This document shows, piece by piece, positions 30,517 to 34,101 of a stretch of DNA of 34,101 nt. The translations under genes and the position numbers were made by a program. The stretch is from Betaproteobacteria bacterium. GTDB taxonomy: Bacteria; Pseudomonadota; Gammaproteobacteria; Burkholderiales; SG8-41. Positions within the stretch are counted from its first letter, which is position 1; every line of letters begins with the position of its first letter. A model generated the notes under the pieces. That model worked only from the letters and a program-made list of their open reading frames with translations. It did not search any database and was not told the origin of the DNA. The DNA lies in assembly GCA_025356695.1 (NCBI GenBank), contig JANXSE010000445.1, positions 1-34,101 of the forward strand, given 5' to 3'.

Positions 30517-31365
30517 TTAGCCGGGTTTGCGTCGCGACATGAACGCCAGACGCTCAAACAAATGCACGTCCTGTTCGTTTTTCAGCAGCGCGCCGTGTAG
30601 CGGCGGAATGATCTTGTGGCTGTCCTGGCTCGTCAGCGCCTCCGGTGGAATGTCTTCGGCCAGCAGCAGCTTCAGCCAGTCGAGCAGTTCCGAAGTCGAG
30701 GGCTTCTTCTTCAGTCCGGGCACTTCGCGGATTTCGAAGAAGGCTTCAAGCGCCTCGCGCAGCAGCGCCTTCTTGAGTTGCGGGAAATGCACCTGCACGA
30801 TTTTTTCCATCGTCTCCTGGTCGGGGAAACGGATGTAATGGAAGAAACAGCGGCGCAGAAACGCGTCCGGCAATTCCTTCTCGTTGTTGCTGGTGATGAT
30901 CACCAGCGGGCGGCTGGTCGCCTTGATCAGTTGCTGCGTCTCGTAGACGTAAAACTCCATGCGGTCGAGTTCGCGCAGGAGGTCGTTCGGAAACTCGATG
31001 TCGGCCTTGTCGACTTCGTCGATCAGCAGCACCGACTGTTGCGCCGACTCGAACGAGTTCCACAGCATGCCGCGCACGATGTAGTTACCGATGTCCTTGA
31101 CCTTCGGGTCGCCCAGCTGCGAGTCTCGCAGGCGCGATACCGCATCGTACTCGTAGAGCCCGTGCTGCGCCTTGGTCGTCGACTTGACGTGCCATTCATA
31201 GAGCGGCCGCTGCAGCGCCTTCGCCACCTCAAGCGCCAGCATGGTTTTGCCGGTGCCCGGCTCGCCCTTGATCAGCAGCGGCCGCTCCAGCGTGATAGCG
31301 GCGTTCACCGCCATCATCAGATCATCGGTTGCTACGTAGGAATCGGTGCCTTCAAATCGTGCCAT
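30517..31365 (-). CDS. MoxR family AAA+ ATPase (CoxD-like)
   Basis: A 282-residue MoxR-type AAA+ protein with Walker A GEPGTGKT (34-41), Walker B LLIDEVDKAD (113-122), a sensor-1 ITSNNEKELPDAFLRRC region and the C-terminal lid helices. The MoxR loop between strand and helix is present (FHYIRFPDQETMEKIV). These chaperone-like ATPases act with VWA partners to assemble or activate metal enzymes. ATG at 31365 is used; GTG at 31368 has better spacing from AGGA. It is first in the overlapping run with the glycosylase, VWA and yaeQ genes. Confidence 0.93.
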   Translation of the reverse strand: MARFEGTDSYVATDDLMMAVNAAITLERPLLIKGEPGTGKTMLALEVAKALQRPLYEWHVKSTTKAQHGLYEYDAVSRLRDSQLGDPKVKDIGNYIVRGMLWNSFESAQQSVLLIDEVDKADIEFPNDLLRELDRMEFYVYETQQLIKATSRPLVIITSNNEKELPDAFLRRCFFHYIRFPDQETMEKIVQVHFPQLKKALLREALEAFFEIREVPGLKKKPSTSELLDWLKLLLAEDIPPEALTSQDSHKIIPPLHGALLKNEQDVHLFERLAFMSRRKPG

Positions 31366-31436
31366 CACGCGCGCATCCTGAATGATTGGGGCCGCTGCCC
31401 CGTTAAACGAGCTGTGGATTATACGGGCAGGCGCGT

Positions 31437-32009
31437 TCAGCCGCCGCGCGGCAGATCTTCGCGGCGGTCAATGTCGAGCAACGCGCCGGGGTCGTCGCAA
31501 TCGATCAGGACGATTTCGTTTTTGTGCGCGGCCATGATGTCGCGCGCGCCGGCATCGCCGGAAAGGTTGAGCAAATCGTCGCAAAAACGGCTGCCGATGC
31601 CGACCGGGTGACCGCGACGCCCCTGATAGACCGGCGCCGCCAGTGCCGCGCCAGCGGACAACGCCTGCACAACAGACTCGATGGTCTCCGCTTTAAGCAC
31701 CGGCATGTCCGCCAGCGCAATCACCCAGCCGTCAGCATCGCGCCGCTTTGCGACCGCATGCGCGAGGCTGCAGCCCATGCCGTGCACAGCCTTGGCGCAG
31801 ACGCTGACTTCGCAGCCCGCGTCGCGCAACAGATGCGCAAGTTCGTCGTCACCCGGACGCACCACCGCCAGCACCTCCGGCAAGGCCGCCAGCAGCTTGC
31901 GCGCCGCGACCACGCCCAGCGGCGTGCCGTCGGCGAGCGGATGCAGCAGCTTGCCGCCGCCGAAACGACTGCCCGCCCCGGCCGCCAGCAAGATGCCGCT
32001 CAATCTCAA
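31437..32009 (-). CDS. MocA/MobA-like molybdopterin nucleotidyltransferase
   Basis: A 190-residue nucleotidyltransferase. The N-terminal signature GILLAAGAGSRFGGGKLLHP is the GT-A nucleotide-binding loop; GWVIALADMPVL carries the metal Asp, and VYQGRRGHPVGIGSRF and LSGDAGARDIM fit the MocA group, which adds CMP to molybdenum cofactor for xanthine-oxidase-type enzymes. The start is probably TTG at 32007-32009 with GGGG six bases upstream, because no ATG in frame is available before the signature; TTG at 32003 is an alternative. It is read in the same direction as the MoxR run, 68 bases upstream of it. Confidence 0.88.
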   Translation of the reverse strand: MRLSGILLAAGAGSRFGGGKLLHPLADGTPLGVVAARKLLAALPEVLAVVRPGDDELAHLLRDAGCEVSVCAKAVHGMGCSLAHAVAKRRDADGWVIALADMPVLKAETIESVVQALSAGAALAAPVYQGRRGHPVGIGSRFCDDLLNLSGDAGARDIMAAHKNEIVLIDCDDPGALLDIDRREDLPRGG

Positions 32010-32032
32010 GATGTGCCCCGCATGAATCCCAT

Positions 32033-32038
32033 TATAAT
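32033..32038. promoter_or_regulatory. TATAAT shared by both strands (ATTATAAT)
   Basis: The palindrome ATTATAAT gives a perfect -10 hexamer on each strand in the divergent gap between the MocA-like gene and hyi. No good -35 was found on either strand, so only the -10 part is supported. Confidence 0.35.
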
Positions 32039-32120
32039 TAAGCGCCCCCGAACGCGAGCACAAAATTACATACGACTCGCGCAAACAAAAACCATGGCAA
32101 CCAGCCCGATAAAGAGAACC

Positions 32121-32897
<777 letters not shown>

Positions 32898-32909
32898 AGG
32901 GGAGACGAC

Positions 32910-33794
32910 ATGAGCAATATCGGATTCATCGGTCTGGGCATCATGGGCAAACCCATGGCGTTCAACCTGATCAAGGGCGACCACAAACTGTTTCTCAATT
33001 CGCGCAGTGGCGTGCCGGCGGAACTGACCGTCGCGGGCGGCACTGCCTGCGCCAGCGCCAAAGAAGTCGCGCAGAAATCCGATATTGTGATTCTGATGGT
33101 GCCCGATACGCCCGACGTCGAGAAAGTGTTGTTCGGCGCCAACGGTGTGGCAGAAGGCCTGACGAAAGGCAAGACAGTGATCGACATGAGTTCGATCTCG
33201 CCGATCGAAACCAAAGTCTTCGCCAAACGCATCAACGAACTCGGCTGCGACTATGTCGATGCGCCGGTGTCGGGCGGCGAGGTTGGCGCAAAAAACGCCG
33301 CGCTCACCATCATGGTCGGCGCGACGCAAGCGGTGTTCGACAAGGTCAAACCGCTGTTCGAATTGATGGGCAAGAACATCACGCTGGTCGGCGGCATCGG
33401 CGACGGCCAGACCTGCAAGGTCTGCAATCAGATCATCGTCGCGCTGAATATCGAAGCGGTGAGCGAAGCGCTGGTGTTTGCCTCGAAAGCCGGCGCCGAT
33501 CCTGCCAAAGTACGCCAAGCGCTGATGGGCGGCTTTGCGGCTTCGCGCATTCTTGAAGTGCACGGTGAGCGTATGATCAAGCGCACCTTCGATCCGGGCT
33601 TCCGCATCGAACTGCACCAGAAGGATCTGGCGCTTGCACTGGCCGGCGCACGCGCGCTCGGCATCTCGCTACCGAACACCGCCACCGCACAGGAACTCTT
33701 CAACGCCTGCAGCGCCGACGGCGGCGCCAAGTCGGACCACTCAGCGATGGTCAAGGCGCTGGAAAAACTCGCCAATCATCCGGTCGCAAAGTAA
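32910..33794 (+). CDS. glxR: 2-hydroxy-3-oxopropionate (tartronate semialdehyde) reductase
   Basis: A 294-residue beta-hydroxyacid dehydrogenase. It has the NAD(P)-binding GLGIMG (8-13), the substrate loop DAPVSGGEVGA (118-127 region) and catalytic K170 in GDGQTCKVCNQ. It reduces tartronate semialdehyde to glycerate. The pairing with hyi fits GlxR/GarR rather than 3-hydroxyisobutyrate dehydrogenase, although family signatures overlap. GGGGAG six bases before the ATG sets the start. A strong terminator follows. Glyoxylate carboligase and glycerate kinase are not in the window. Confidence 0.9.
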   Translation: MSNIGFIGLGIMGKPMAFNLIKGDHKLFLNSRSGVPAELTVAGGTACASAKEVAQKSDIVILMVPDTPDVEKVLFGANGVAEGLTKGKTVIDMSSISPIETKVFAKRINELGCDYVDAPVSGGEVGAKNAALTIMVGATQAVFDKVKPLFELMGKNITLVGGIGDGQTCKVCNQIIVALNIEAVSEALVFASKAGADPAKVRQALMGGFAASRILEVHGERMIKRTFDPGFRIELHQKDLALALAGARALGISLPNTATAQELFNACSADGGAKSDHSAMVKALEKLANHPVAK

Positions 33795-33810
33795 CACTCT
33801 CGCGCCAAAG

Positions 33811-33857
33811 AAACGGGGCGGTTGCCGCGAGACATATTCGCAACAACCGCCCCGTTT
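33811..33857. terminator. Bidirectional intrinsic terminator
   Basis: AAACGGGGCGGTTG (33811-33824) pairs with CAACCGCCCCGTTT (33844-33857), a perfect 14-bp stem around a 19-base loop that can form a small inner hairpin. TTTTAT follows on the plus strand, and a shorter T-rich end follows on the minus strand. It ends glxR and the convergent CoA transferase gene. Confidence 0.9.
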
Positions 33858-33878
33858 TATCGCCTTAGCCGTTGCCGG

Positions 33879-34101
33879 CTAAATCACGATCCGTTTGCGC
33901 AAATCCGCAATCTCGCCGTCGCTGTAACCCAGTTCGTGCATGACCTCATCGGTATGCTCTCCGCACTCCGGCGTCGCCGTGCGGATTTCGCTCGGCGTGC
34001 GCGACAGCTCGATCGGCTGGTTGACGAGTTCGATGTCGCCCAGCACCGGGTGATGCACGGGGGCGGCCATGTGCAGATGCTGCACCTGCGGATCGGCGAA
34101 A
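33879..34101 (-). CDS. Class III CoA transferase (CaiB/BaiF), C-terminal part
   Basis: This is the last 73 or so codons of a second CaiB/BaiF enzyme; the N-terminal part lies beyond the window end. The frame runs to the window edge and reads FADPQVQHLHMAAPVHHPVL, then QPIELSRTP, then the C-terminal helix block GEHTDEVMHELGYSDGEIAD, a typical family ending. The DPQV segment and the final helix mark the family. It is convergent with glxR, with the terminator between. The substrate is unknown. Confidence 0.93.
   Translation of the reverse strand, partial: FADPQVQHLHMAAPVHHPVLGDIELVNQPIELSRTPSEIRTATPECGEHTDEVMHELGYSDGEIADLRKRIVI

Overview
The window is a GC-rich chromosomal segment of a betaproteobacterium, most likely from Burkholderiales. 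The main clue is four genes for Bug/TctC-type periplasmic binding receptors, a family strongly expanded in that order, together with YaeQ, a MoxR/CoxE-type pair and class III CoA transferases. No rRNA, tRNA, CRISPR array, complete insertion sequence or phage gene was seen. Almost all the DNA is coding, in short co-directional runs. No transcription factor gene was recognised.

Layout. 1-380 is the 5' part of a class III CoA transferase. 531-4360 (minus) is a run of small genes: DUF2127 and TMEM175-like membrane proteins, a VOC protein, a ParB-like-domain protein, a DUF5329 protein, an unknown 266-aa protein and a GNAT acetyltransferase. 4438-5805 is a class III aminotransferase. 5829-7459 (minus) holds an alpha/beta hydrolase with a Cys nucleophile and a protein with two EthD-like halves. 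7725-7997 is a small acidic protein. 8025-8774 (minus) is an MgtC/SapB protein preceded by a striking inverted-repeat-bounded element at 8869-9035. 9207-9866 is an Asp/Glu racemase-family protein.

9916-13988 (minus) reads DyP peroxidase, Bug receptor, Tat-lipoprotein amidohydrolase, Bug receptor. Divergently, 14129-15884 is an HpaI-type aldolase plus a Bug receptor. 15919-17348 (minus) is an esterase-like hydrolase followed by a truncated remnant of another hydrolase. 17556-17900 is a small secreted protein ending at a bidirectional terminator. 17962-20448 (minus) is nitroreductase, NUDIX hydrolase and MBL hydrolase. 20579-23333 is a compact Bug / isocitrate-lyase-like / MaoC-like cassette, followed by a secreted alpha/beta hydrolase, a BON protein and an ammonium transporter with a candidate sigma-54 promoter.

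26355-28184 is a GspE/PulE-type ATPase. 28206-31368 (minus) is an overlapping run of MoxR ATPase, deoxyinosine glycosylase, VWA/CoxE-like protein and YaeQ. A MocA-like nucleotidyltransferase (31437-32009) is next to it. 32121-33794 is hydroxypyruvate isomerase plus tartronate semialdehyde reductase. The 3' end of a second class III CoA transferase closes the window.

The overall theme is uptake and breakdown of organic acids: periplasmic receptors, CoA transferases, hydratases, aldolases and lyases. A molybdenum-enzyme maturation-like module and nitrogen uptake are added to this. The most unusual non-coding feature is the structured element upstream of the MgtC-like gene. It could be a leader RNA or a MITE-like element.
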